A stretch of 64,000 nt of DNA. Origin: Hydractinia symbiolongicarpus (Eukaryota; Cnidaria; Hydrozoa; Anthoathecata; Hydractiniidae). The notes beneath the pieces were generated by a model. That model saw only the letters and a list, made by a program, of their open reading frames with translations. It did not search any database and was not told the DNA's origin. Positions within the stretch are counted from its first letter, which is position 1; every line of letters begins with the position of its first letter. The translations under genes were made by a program, and so were the position numbers. Of the stretch, positions 34,000 through 46,590 are shown piece after piece. The stretch is taken from the NCBI RefSeq assembly GCF_029227915.1, contig NC_079881.1:310001-374000 (forward strand), in the 5' to 3' direction.

Positions 34000-36757
34000 T
34001 AAAAAATCGTTCGGGAAATGAGTTTACTCCCTGGGTACTTTCTTTGTATACTTTTGACTATACGGGCCGAGTCCGGGGTTTACATGAAATTGCGGGTTTT
34101 CGTTTGCCGGCGATTAAACTTCTTTTATTCAGCGTCTCATCAAAAATGAAAACATTTTTGAAAACTACAAGTCTCATGCGTTTTAGTGGTGAAAAAATAA
34201 TTTAAAAAATCGTTCGGGCAATGGGTTTACTCCCTGGGTACTTTCTTTTTTTACTTTTGACTATACGGGCCGAGTTGGAGATTTACGGGAAGTCGCGGGT
34301 TTTCGTTTGCCGGCGATTAAACTTCTTTTACTCAGCGTCTCATCAAAAATGAAAACATTTTTGAAAAGTACAAGTCTCATGGGCTTTAGTGGTGAAATAA
34401 TAATTTAAAAAATCGTTTGGGAAATGAGTTTACTCCCTGGGTACTTTCTTTGTATACTTTTGACTATACGGGCCAAGCCCGGGATTTACGGGAAATCGCG
34501 GAATTTCGTTTGCCAGCGATTAAACCACTTTCACTAAGCGTCTCATCAAAAATGAAAACATTTCTGAAAACTACAAGGCTCATGCGTTTTAGTGGTGAAA
34601 AAATAATTTAAAAAATCGTTCGGGCAATGGGTTTACTCCCTGGGTACTTTCTTTGTTTACTTTTGACTATACGGGCCGAGTTGGAGATTTACGGGAAGTC
34701 GCGGGTTTTCGTTTGCCGGCGATTAAACTTCTTTTATTCAGCGTCTCATCAAAAATGAAAACATTTTTGAAAACTACAAGTCTCATGCGTTTTAGTGGTG
34801 AAAAAATAATTTAAAAAATCGTTCGGGAAATGAGTTTAATCCCTGGGTACCTTCTTTGTTTACTTTTGACTATACGGGCCGAGTTGGAGATTTACGGGAA
34901 GTCGCGGGTTTTCGTTTGCCGGCGATTAAACTTCTTTTATTCAGCGTCTCATCAAAAATGAAAACATTTTTGAAAACTACAAGTCTCATGCGCTTTAGTG
35001 GTGAAAAGATAATTTAAAAAATCTTTTTGGAAATGAGTTTACTCACAGGGTACTTTCTTTGTATACATTCGACTATACGGGCCAAGCCCGGGATTTACGG
35101 GAAATCGCGGAATTTCGTTTCCCGGCGATTAAACGACTTTCACTAAGCGTCTCATCAAAAATGAAAACATTTCTGAAAACTACAAGTCTCATGCGTTTTA
35201 GTGGTGAAAAAATAATTTAAAAAATTGTTCGGGCAATGGGTTTAATCCCTGGGTACCTTCTTCGTATACTTTTGACTATACGGGCCGAATCCGGGATTTA
35301 CGGGAAATCGCGGGTTTTCGTTTGCCGGCGATTAAACCACTTTCATTAAGCGTCTCATCAAAAATGAAAACATTTCTGAAAACTACAAGTCTCATGCGTT
35401 TTAGTGGAGAAAAGATAATTTAAAAAATCGTTTTGGAAATGAGTTTACTCCCTGGGTACTTTCATTGTATACTTTTGACTATACGGGCCGAGTCCGGGGT
35501 TTACAGGAAATTGCGGGTTTTCGTTTGCCGGCGATTAAACTTCTTTTATTCAGCGTCTCATCAAAAATGAAAACATTTTTGAAAACTACAAGTCTCATGC
35601 GTTTTATTGGTGAAAAAATAATTTAAAAAATCGTTCGGGCAATGGGTTTACTCCCTGGGTACTTTCTTTGTTTACTTTTGACTATACGGGCCGAGTTGGA
35701 GATTTACGGGAAGTCGCGGGTTTTCGTTTGCCGGCGATTAAACTTCTTTTACTCAGCGTCTCATCAAAAATGAAAACATTTTTGAAAACTACAAGTCTCA
35801 TGGGCTTTAGTGGTGAAATAATAATTTAAAAAATCGTTTGGGAAATGAGTTTACTCCCTGGGTACTTTCTTTGTATACTTTTGACTATACGGGCCAAGCC
35901 CGGGATTTACAGGAAATCGCGGAATTTCGTTTGCCAGCGATTAAACCACTTTCACTAAGCGTCTCATCAAAAATGAAAACATTTCTGAAAACTACAAGGC
36001 TCATGCGTTTTAGTGGTGAAAAAATAATTTAAAAAATCGTTCGGGCAATGGGTTTACTCCCTGGGTACTTTCTTTGTTTACTTTTGACTATACGGGCCGA
36101 GTTGGAGATTTACGGGAAGTCGCGGGTTTTCGTTTGCCGGCGATTAAACTTCTTTTATTCAGCGTCTCATCAAAAATGAAAACATTTTTGAAAACTACAA
36201 GTCTCATGCGTTTTAGTGGTGAAAAAATAATTTAAAAAAATCGTTCGGGAAATGAGTTTAATCCCTGGGTACCTTCTTTGTTTACTTTTGACTATACGGG
36301 CCGAGTTGGAGATTTACGGGAAGTCGCGGGTTTTCGTTTGCCGGCGATTAAACTTCTTTTATTCAGCGTCTCATCAAAAATGAAAACATTTTTGAAAACT
36401 ACAAGTCTCATGCGCTTTAGTGGTGAAAAGATAATTTAAAAAATCTTTTTGGAAATGAGTTTACTCACAGGGTACTTTCTTTGTATACATTCGACTATAC
36501 GGGCCAAGCCCGGGATTTACGGGAAATCGCGGAATTTCGTTTCCCGGCGATTAAACGACTTTCACTAAGCGTCTCATCAAAAATGAAAACATTTCTGAAA
36601 ACTACAAGTCTCATGCGTTTTTGTGGTGAAAAAATAATTTAAAAAATCGTTCGGGCAATGGGTTTAATCCCTGGGTACCTTCTTCGTATACTTTTGACTA
36701 TACGGGCCGAATCCGGGATTTACGGGAAATCGCGGGTTTTCGTTTGCCGGCGATTAA
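34000..36757 (+). repeat. Higher-order repeat, seven monomers (1421 bp, two copies)
   Basis: About 34000-35335 recurs about 1421 bp later, ending near 36757. Shared markers include GGTTTACATGAAATTGCGGG or its ACAGGAAATTGC form (34079 and 35500), the TTTGGGAAATGAG monomer (34417 and 35838), GCCAGCGATTAAACC, and TTTCCCGGCGATTAAACG (about 35118 and 36540). Copies diverge where the left one reads AAACCACTTTCATTAAG and the right one AAACTTCATTTATTTAG. Confidence 0.75.
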
Positions 36758-38040
36758 ACTTCATTTATTTAGCGTTTCATCAAAAATGAAAACATTTTTG
36801 AAAACTACAAGTCTCATGGGCTTTAGTGGTGAAATAATAATTTAAAAAATCGTTCGGGAAATGAGTTTACTCCCTGGGTACTTTCTTTGTATACTTTTGA
36901 CTATACGGGCCGAGTCCGGGGTTTACGGGAAATGGCGGGTTTTCGTTTGCCGGCGATTAAACTCCTTTTATTCAGCGTCTCATCAAAAATGAAAACATTT
37001 TTGAAAGCTACAAGTCTCATGCGCTTTAGTGGTGAAAAGATAATTTAAAAAATCGTTGTGGAAATGAGTTTACTCACAGGGTACTTTCTTTGTATACATT
37101 CGACTATACGGGCCAAGCCCGGGATTTACGGGAAATCGCGGAATTTCGTTTGTCGGCGATTAAACCACTTTCACTTAGTGTCTCATCAAAAATGAAAACA
37201 TTTCTGAAAACTACAAGTCTCATGCGTTTTAGTGGTGAAAAAATAATTTAAAAAATCGTTCGGGAAATGAGTTTAATCCCTGGGTACTTTCTTTGTATAC
37301 TTTTGACTATACGTGCCGAAGCCGGGATTTACGGGAAATCGCGGGTTTTCGTTTGCCGGCGATTAAACTTCATTTATTCAGCGTCTCATCAAAAATGAAA
37401 ACATTTTTGAAAACTACAAGTCTCATGGGCTTTTGTGGTGAAATAATAATTTAAAAAATCGTTAGGGAAATGAGTTTACTCCCTGGGTACTTTCTTTGTA
37501 TACTTTTGACTGTACGGGCCGAGTCCGGAGTTTACGGGAAATGGCGGGTTTTCGTTTGCCGGCGATTAAACTCCTTTTATTCAGCGTCTCATCAAAAATG
37601 AAAACATTTTTGAAAACTACAAGTCTCATGCGCTTTAGTGGTAAAATGATAATTTAAAAAATCGTTTTGGAAATGAGTTTACTCACAGGTTACTTTCTTT
37701 GTATACATTCGACTATACGGGCCAAGCCCGGGATTTACGGCAAATCGCGGAATTTCGTTTGCCGGCGATTAAACCACTTTCACTAAGCGTCTCATCAAAA
37801 ATGAAAACATTTCTGAAACCTACAAGTCTCATGCGTTTTAGTGGTGAAAAAATAATTTAAAAAATCGTTCGGGCAATGGGTTTACTCCCTGGGTACTTTC
37901 TTTGTTTACTTTTGACTATACGGGCCGAGTTGGAGATTTACGGGAAGTCGCGGGTTTTTGTTTGCCGGCGATTAAACTTCTTTTACTCAGCGTCTCATCA
38001 AAAATGAAAACATTTTTAAAAACTACAAGTCTCATGGGCT

Positions 38041-38860
38041 TTAGTGGTGAAATAATAATTTAAAAAATCGTTCGGGAAATGAGTTTACTCCCTGGGTACT
38101 TTCTTTGTATACTTTTGACTATACGGGCCAAGCCCGGGATTTACGGGAAATCGCGGAATTTCGTTTGCCGGCGATTAAACCACTTTCACTAAGCGTCTCA
38201 TCAAAAATGAAAACATTTCTGAAAACTACAAGTCTCATGCGTTTTAGTGGTGAAAAAATAATTTAAAAAATCGTTCGGGCAATGGGTTTACTCCCTGGGT
38301 ACTTTCTTTGTTTACTTTTGACTATACGGGTCGAGTTGGAGATTTACGGGAAGTGGCGGGTTTTCGTTTGCCGGCGATTAAACTTCTTTTATTCAGCGTC
38401 TCATCAAAAATGAAAACATTTTTAAAAACTACAAGTCTCATGGGCTTTAGTGGTGAAATAATAATTTAAAAAATCGTTCGGGAAATGAGTTTACTCCCTG
38501 GGTACTTTCTTTGTATACTTTTGACTATACGGGCCAAGCCCGGGATTTACGGGAAATCGCGGAATTTCGTTTGCCGGCGATTAAACCACTTTCACTAAGC
38601 GTCTCATCAAAAATGAAAACATTTCTGAAAACTACAAGTCTCATGCGTTTTAGTGGTGAAAAAATAATTTAAAAAATCGTTCGGGCAATGGGTTTACTCC
38701 CTGGGTACTTTCTTTGTTTACTTTTGACTATACGGGTCGAGTTGGAGATTTACGGGAAGTGGCGGGTTTTCGTTTGCCGGCGATTAAACTTCTTTTATTC
38801 AGCGTCTCATCAAAAATGAAAACATTTTTGAAAACTACAAGTCTCATGGGCTTTAGTGGT
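38041..38860 (+). repeat. Dimer higher-order repeat (406 bp, two copies)
   Basis: The two-monomer segment from about 38041 recurs 406 bp later at 38447. The rare variant ACGGGTCGAGTTGGAG followed by GGGAAGTGGCGGG is present in both copies (about 38328 and 38734). The copies are almost identical except for a TTTTTAAAAAC versus TTTTTGAAAAC difference. Confidence 0.7.
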
Positions 38861-40964
38861 GAAATAATAATTTAAAAAATCGTTCGGGAAATGAGTTTAC
38901 TCCCTGGGTACTTTCTTTGTATACTTTTGACTATACGGGCCGAGTCCGGGGTTTACGGGAAATGGCGGGTTTTCGTTTGCCGGCGATTAAACTCCTTTTA
39001 TGCAGCGTCTCATCAAAAATGAAAACATTTTTGAAAACTACAAGTCTCATGCGCTTTAGTGGTGAAATAATAATTTAAAAAATCGTTCGGAAAATGAGTT
39101 TACTCCCTGGGTACTTTCTTTGTATACTTTTGACTGTACGGGCCGAGTCCGGGGTTTACGGGAAATGGCGGAATTTCGTTTGCCGGCGATTAAACCACTT
39201 TCACTAAGCGTCTCATCAAAAATGAAAACATTTCTGAAAACTACAAGTCTCATGCGTTTTAGTGGTGAAAAAATAATTTAAAAAATCGTTCGGGCAATGG
39301 GTTTACTCCCTGGGTACTTTCTTTGTTTACTTTTGACTATACGGGCCGAGTTGGAGATTTACGGGAAGTCGCGGGTTTTCGTTTGCCGGCGATTAAACTT
39401 CTTTTATTCAGCGTCTCATCAAAAATGAAAACATTTTTGAAAACTACAAGTCTCATGGGCTTTAGTGGTGAAATAATAATTTAAAAAATCGTTCGGGAAA
39501 TGAGTTTACTCCCTGGGCACTTTCTTTGTATACTTTTGACTATACGGGCCGAGTCCGGGGTTTACGGGAAATGGCGGGTTTTCGTTTGCCGGCGATTAAA
39601 CTCCTTTTATTCAGCGTCTCATCAAAAATGAAAACATTTTTGAAAACTACAAGTCTCATGCGCTTTAGTGGTGAAAAGATAATTTAAAAAATCGTTCGGG
39701 AAATGGGTTTACTCCCTGGGTAATTTTTTTGTATACTTTTGACTATACGGGCCGAGTTGGAGATTTACGGGAAGTCGCGGGTTTTCGTTTGCCGGCGATT
39801 AAACTTCTTTTATTCAGCGTCTCATCAAAAATGAAAACATTTTTCAAAATTACAAGTCTCATGGGATTTAGTGGTAAAATAATAATTTAAAAAATCGTTC
39901 GGGAAATGAGTTTACTCCCTGGGTACTTTCTTTGTATACATTCGACTATACGGGCCAAGCCCGGGATGTACGGGAAATCGCGGAATTTCGTTTGCCGGCG
40001 AGTAAACCACTTTCACTAAGCGTCTCATCAAAAATGAAAACATTTCTGAAAAGTACAAGTCTCATGCGTTTTAGTGGTGAAAAAATAATTTAAAAAATCG
40101 TTCGGGAAATGGGTTTACTCCCTGGGTACTTTCTTTGTATACTTTTGACTATACGGGCCGAGTCCGGGATTTACGGGAAGTCGCGGGTTTTCCTTTGCCG
40201 GCGATTAAACTTCATTTATTCAGCGTCTCATCAAAAATGAAAACATTTTTGAAAACTACAAGTCTCATGCGTTTTAGTGGTGAAAAGATAATTTAAAAAA
40301 TCGTTTTGGAAATGAGTTTACTCACAGGGTACTTTCTTTGTATACATTCGACTATACGGGCCAAGCCCGGGATTTACGGGAAATCGCGGGTTTTCGTTTG
40401 CCGGCGATTAAACCACTTTCATTAAGCGTCTCATCAAAAATGAAAACATTTCTGAAAACTACAAGTCTCATGCGTTTTAGTGGAGAAAAGATAATTTAAA
40501 AAATCGTTTTGGAAATGAGTTTACTCACAGGGTACTTTCTTTGTATACATTCGACTATACGGGCCAAGCCCGAGATTAACGGGAAATCGCGGGTTTTCGT
40601 TTGCCGGCGATTAAACCACTTTTATTAAGCGTCTCATCAAAAATGAAAACATTTCTGAAAACTACAAGTCTCATGCGTTTTAGTGGTGAAAAAATAATTT
40701 AAAAAATCGTTCGGGAAATGAGTTTACTCTCTGGGTACCTTCTTTGTATTCTTTTGACTATACGGGCCGAGTCCGGGATTTACGGGAAATCGCGGGTTTT
40801 CGTTTGCCGGCGATTAAACTTCTTTTATTCAGCGTCTCATCAAAAATGAAAACATTTTTAAAAACTACAAGTCTCATGGGCTTTAGTGGTGAAATAATAA
40901 TTTAAAAAACGTTCGGGAAATGAGTTTACTCCCTGGGAATTTTCTTTGTATACTTTTGACTATA

Positions 40965-43900
40965 CGGGCCGAGTCGGGGATTTTCCGGGAAGTTGCGGGT
41001 TTTGGTTTGCCGGCGATTAAACTTCTTTTATTCAGCGTGTCATCAAAAGTGAAAACATTTTTAAAAACTACAACTCTCATGGGCTTCAGTGGTTAAATAA
41101 TAATTTAAAAAATCGTTCGGGAAATGAGTTTACTCCCTGGGTACTTTATTTGTATGCATTCGACTATATGGGCCAAGCCCGGGATGTACGGGAAATCGCG
41201 GGTTTTCGTTTGGCGGCGATTAAACCATTTTCATTAAGCGTCTCATCAAGAATGAAAACATTTCTGAAAACTACAAGTGTCATGCGTTTTAGTGGTGAAA
41301 AAATAATTTAAAAAATCGTTCGGGAAATGAGTTTACTCCCTGGTTCCCTTCTTTGTATACTTTTGACTATACGGGCCGAGTCCGGGATTTACTGGAAATC
41401 GCGGGTTTTCGTTTGCCGGCGATTAAACTTCTTTTATTCAGCGTCTCATCAAAAATGAAAACATTTTTAAAAACTACAAGTTTCGTGGGCTTTGGTGGTG
41501 AAATAATAATTTAAATAATCGTTCGGGAAATAAGTTTACTCCCTGGGTACTTTCTTTGTATACTTTTGACTATACGGGCCGAGTCCGGGGTTTACGGGAA
41601 ATGGCGGGTTTTCGTTTGCCGGGGATTAAACTTCTTTTATTCAGCGTGTCATCAGAAATGAAAACATTTTTGAAAACTACAAGTTTCATGCGTTTTAGTG
41701 GTGAAAAGATAATTTAAAAAATCGTTTTGGAAATGAGTTTACTCCCTGGGTACTTTCTTTGTATACTTTTGACTATACGGGCCGAGTCGGGGATTTACGG
41801 GAACTCGCGGGTTTTCGTTTGCCGGCGATTAAACTTCTTTTATTCAGCGTCTCATCAAAAATGAAAACATTTTTAAAAACTACAAGTCTCATGTGCTTTA
41901 GTGGTGAAAAAATAATTTAAAAAATCATTCGGGAAATGAGTTTACTCCCTGGGTACTTCCTTTGTATACTTTTGGCTATACGGGCCGAGGCCGGGGGTTA
42001 CGGAAAATGGCGGGTTTTCGTTTGCCGGCGATTAAAATCCTTTTATTCAGAGTCTCATCAAAAATAAAAACATTTTTGAAAACTACAAGTCTCATGTGTT
42101 TTAGTGGGGAAAAGATAATTTAAAAAATCGTTTTGGAAATGAGTTTACTCCCTGGGTACTTTCTTTGTATACTTTTGACTATACGGGCTGAGTCGGGGAT
42201 TTTCCGGGAAGTTGCGGGTTTTGGTTTGCCGGCGATTAAACTTCTTTTATTCAGCGTGTCATCAAAAGTGAAAACATTTTTAAAAACTACAAGTCTCATG
42301 GGCTTCAGTGGTTAAATAATAATTTAAAAAATCGTTCGGGAAATGAGTTTACTCCCTGGGTACTTTATTTGTATGCATTCGACTATATGGGCCAAGCCCG
42401 GGATGTACGGGAAATCGCGGGTTTTCGTTTGGCGGCGATTAAACCATTTTCATTAAGCGTCTCATCAAGAATGAAAACATTTCTGAAAACTACAAGTGTC
42501 ATGCGTTTTAGTGGTGAAAAAATAATTTAAAAAATCATTCGGGAAATGAGTTTACTCCCTGGTTCCCTTCTTTGTATACTTTTGACTATACGGGCCGAGT
42601 CCGGGATTTACTGGAAATCGCGGGTTTTCGTTTGCCGGCGATTAAACTTCTTTTATTCAGCGTCTCATCAAAAATGAAAACATTTTTAAAAACTACAAGT
42701 TTCGTGGGCTTTGGTGGTGGAATAATAATTTAAATAATCGTTCGGGAAATAAGTTTACTCCCTGGGTACTTTCTTTGTATACTTTTGACTATACGGGCCG
42801 AGTCCGGGGTTTACGGGAAATGGCGGGTTTTCGTTTGCCGGCGATTAAACTTCTTTTATTCAGCGTGTCATCAGAAATGAAAACATTTTTGAAAACTACA
42901 AGTGTCATGCGTTTTAGTGGTGAAAAGATAATTTAAAAAATCGTTTTGGAAATGAGTTTACTCCCTGGGTACTTTCTTTGTATACTTTTGACTATACGGG
43001 CCGAGTCGGGGATTTACGGGAACTCGCGGGTTTTCGTTTGCCGGCGATTAAACTTCTTTTATTCAGCGTCTCATCAAAAATGAAAACATTTTTAAAAACT
43101 ACAAGTCTCATGTGCTTTAGTGGTGAAAAAATAATTTAAAAAATCATTCGGGAAATGAGTTTACTCCCTGGGTACTTCCTTTGTATACTTTTGGCTATAC
43201 GGGCCGAGGCCGGGGGTTACGGAAAATGGCGGGTTTTCGTTTGCCGGCGATTAAACTCCTTTTATTCAGAGTCTCATCAAAAATAAAAACATTTTTGAAA
43301 ACTACAAGTCTCATGTGTTTTAGTGGGGAAAAGATAATTTAAAAAATCGTTTTGGAAATGAGTTTACTCCCTGGGTACTTTCTTTGTATACTTTTGACTA
43401 TACGGGCTGAGTCGGGGATTTTCCGGGAAGTTGCGGGTTTTGGTTTGCCGGCGATTAAACTTCTTTTATTCAGCGTGTCATCAAAAGTGAAAACATTTTT
43501 AAAAACTACAAGTCTCATGGGCTTCAGTGGTTAAATAATAATTTAAAAAATCGTTCGGGAAATGAGTTTACTCCCTGGGTACTTTATTTGTATGCATTCG
43601 ACTATATGGGCCAAGCCCGGGATGTACGGGAAATCGCGGGTTTTCGTTTGGCGGCGATTAAACCATTTTCATTAAGCGTCTCATCAAGAATGAAAACATT
43701 TCTGAAAACTACAAGTGTCATGCGTTTTAGTGGTGAAAAAATAATTTAAAAAATCATTCGGGAAATGAGTTTACTCCCTGGTTCCCTTCTTTGTATACTT
43801 TTGACTATACGGGCCGAGTCCGGGATTTACTGGAAATCGCGGGTTTTCGTTTGCCGGCGATTAAACTTCTTTTATTCAGCGTCTCATCAAAAATGAAAAC

Positions 43901-44830
43901 ATTTTTAAAAACTACAAGTTTCGTGGGCTTTGGTGGTGGAATAATAATTTAAATAATCGTTCGGGAAATAAGTTTACTCCATGGGTACTTTCTTTGTATA
44001 CTTTTGACTATACGGGCCGAGTCCGGGGTTTACGGGAAATGGCGGGTTTTCGTTTGCCGGCGATTAAACTTCTTTTATTCAGCGTGTCATCAGAAATGAA
44101 AACATTTTTGAAAACTACAAGTGTCATGCGTTTTAGTGGTGAAAAGATAATTTAAAAAATCGTTTTGGAAATGAGTTTACTCCCTGGGTACTTTCTTTGT
44201 ATACTTTTGACTATACGGGCCGAGTCGGGGATTTACGGGAACTCGCGGGTTTTCGTTTGCCGGCGATTAAACTTCTTTTATTCAGCGTCTCATCAAAAAT
44301 GAAAACATTTTTAAAAACTACAAGTCTCATGTGCTTTAGTGGTGAAAAAATAATTTAAAAAATCATTCGGGAAATGAGTTTACTCCCTGGGTACTTCCTT
44401 TGTATACTTTTGGCTATACGGGCCGAGGCCGGGGGTTACGGAAAATGGCGGGTTTTCGTTTGCCGGCGATTAAACTCCTTTTATTCAGAGTCTCATCAAA
44501 AATAAAAACATTTTTGAAAACTACAAGTCTCATGTGTTTTAGTGGGGAAAAGATAATTTAAAAAATCGTTTTGGAAATGAGTTTACTCCCTGGGTACTTT
44601 CTTTGTATACTTTTGACTATACGGGCTGAGTCGGGGATTTTCCGGGAAGTTGCAGGTTTTCGTTTGCCGGCGATTAAACTTCTTTTATTCAGCGTGTCAT
44701 CAAAAGTGAAAACATTTTTAAAAACTACAAGTCTTATGGGCTTTAGTGGTTAAATAATAATTTAAAAAATCGTTCGGGAAATGAGTTTACTCCCTGGGTA
44801 CTTTATTTGTATACATTCGACTATACGGGC
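40965..44830 (+). repeat. Higher-order repeat, six monomers (1219 bp, three copies plus a partial fourth)
   Basis: The marker GAGTCGGGGATTTTCCGG lies at about 40972, 42191, 43410 and 44629, spaced 1219 bp. Other linked private variants recur in every copy: TTTGGTTTGCCGG (first three), CTGGTTCCCTTCTTTG (about 41342, 42561, 43780), GGCTTTGGTGGTG, GAACTCGCGGG, GAGGCCGGGGGTTACGG and CATCAAAAATAAAAAC. Copies at 42191-43409 and 43410-44628 differ at only a few bases by eye. This is the clearest recent amplification in the window. Confidence 0.85.
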
Positions 44831-45359
44831 CAAGCCCGGGATGTACGGGAAATCGCGGGTTTTCTTTTGCCGGCAATTAAACCACTTTCATTAGGCGTCT
44901 CATCAAAAATGAAAACATTTCTGAAAACTACAAGTCTCATGCGTTTTAGTGATGAAAAAACAATTTAAAAAATTGTTCCGGAAATGAGTTTCCTCCCTGG
45001 GTACTTTCTTTGTATACTCTTGACTATACGGGCCGAGTCCGGGATTTACGGGAAGTCGCGGGTTTTCGTTTGCCGGCGATTAAACTTCTTTTATTCAGCG
45101 TCTCATCAAAAATGAAAACATTTTTAAAAACTACAAGTTTCATGGGCTTTAGTGGTGAAATAATAATTTAAAAACTCGTTCGGGAAATGAGTTTACTCCA
45201 AGGGTACTTTCTTTGTATACTTTTGACTAGACGGGCCGAGTCCAGGATTTACGGGAAATCGCAGGTTTTCGTTTGCCGGCGATTAAACTTCTTTTATTCA
45301 GCGTCTCATCAAAAATGAAAACATTTTTGTAAACTACAAGTCTCATGCGTTTTAGTGTA

Positions 45360-46590
45360 GAAAAAATAATTTAAAAAATCGCTCGGAAAAAGAGTTTACT
45401 CCCTGGGTACTTTCTTTGTATACTTTTGACTATACGGGCCGAGGCCGGGGTTTACGGGAAATGGCGGGTTTTCGTTTGCCGGCGATTAAACTTCTTTTAT
45501 TCAGCGTCTCATCAAAAATGAAAACATTTTTGAAAACTACAAGTCTCATGCGTTTTAGTGGTGAAAAGATAATTTAAAAAATCGTTTTGGAAATGCGTTT
45601 ACTCCCTGGGTACTTTCTTTGTATACTTTTGACTATTCGGGCCGAGTCGGGGATTTTCCGGGAAGTTGCGGGTTTTCGTTTGCCTGCGATTAAACTTCTT
45701 TTATTCAGCGTGTCATCAAAAGTGAAAACATTTTTGAAAACTACAAGTCTCATGGGCTTTAGTGGTTAAATAATAATTTAAAAAATCGTTCGGGAAATGA
45801 GTTTACTCACAGGGTACTTTCTTTGTATACTTTTGACTATTCGGGCCGAGTCGGGGATTTTCCGGGAAGTTGCGGGTTTTCGTTTGCCTGCGATTAAACT
45901 TCTTTTATTCAGCGTCTCATCAAAAATGAAAACATTTTTGTAAACTACAAGTCTCATGCGTTTTAGTGTAGAAAAAATAATTTAAAAAATCGCTCGGAAA
46001 AAGAGTTTACTCCCTGGGTACTTTCTTTGTATACTTTTGACTATACGGGCCGAGGCCGGGGTTTACGGGAAATGGCGGGTTTTCGTTTGCCGGCGATTAA
46101 ACTTCTTTTATTCAGCGTCTCATCAAAAATGAAAACATTTTTGAAAACTACAAGTCTCATGCGTTTTAGTGGTGAAAAGATAATTTAAAAAATCGTTTTG
46201 GAAATGCGTTTACTCCCTGGGTACTTTCTTTGTATACTTTTGACTATTCGGGCCGAGTCGGGGATTTTCCGGGAAGTTGCGGGTTTTCGTTTGCCTGCGA
46301 TTAAACTTCTTTTATTCAGCGTGTCATCAAAAGTGAAAACATTTTTGAAAACTACAAGTCTCATGGGCTTTAGTGGTTAAATAATAATTTAAAAAATCGT
46401 TCGGGAAATGAGTTTACTCACAGGGTACTTTCTTTGTATACTTTTGACTATTCGGGCCGAGTCGGGGATTTTCCGGGAAGTTGCGGGTTTTCGTTTGCCT
46501 GCGATTAAACTTCTTTTATTCAGCGTGTCATCAAAAGTGAAAACATTTTTGAAAACTACAAGTCTCATGGGCTTTAGTGGTTAAATAATA
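45360..46590 (+). repeat. Trimer higher-order repeat (611 bp, two copies)
   Basis: Three monomers from about 45360 recur 611 bp later. The rare GCTCGGAAAAAGAGTTTAC form is at 45381 and 45992, each followed by GAGGCCGGGGTTTACGGG and then TTGACTATTCGGGCCGAG with GTTTGCCTGCGATT. The same three-monomer set appears again near 52500-53100, so it has spread beyond the local duplication. Confidence 0.7.
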
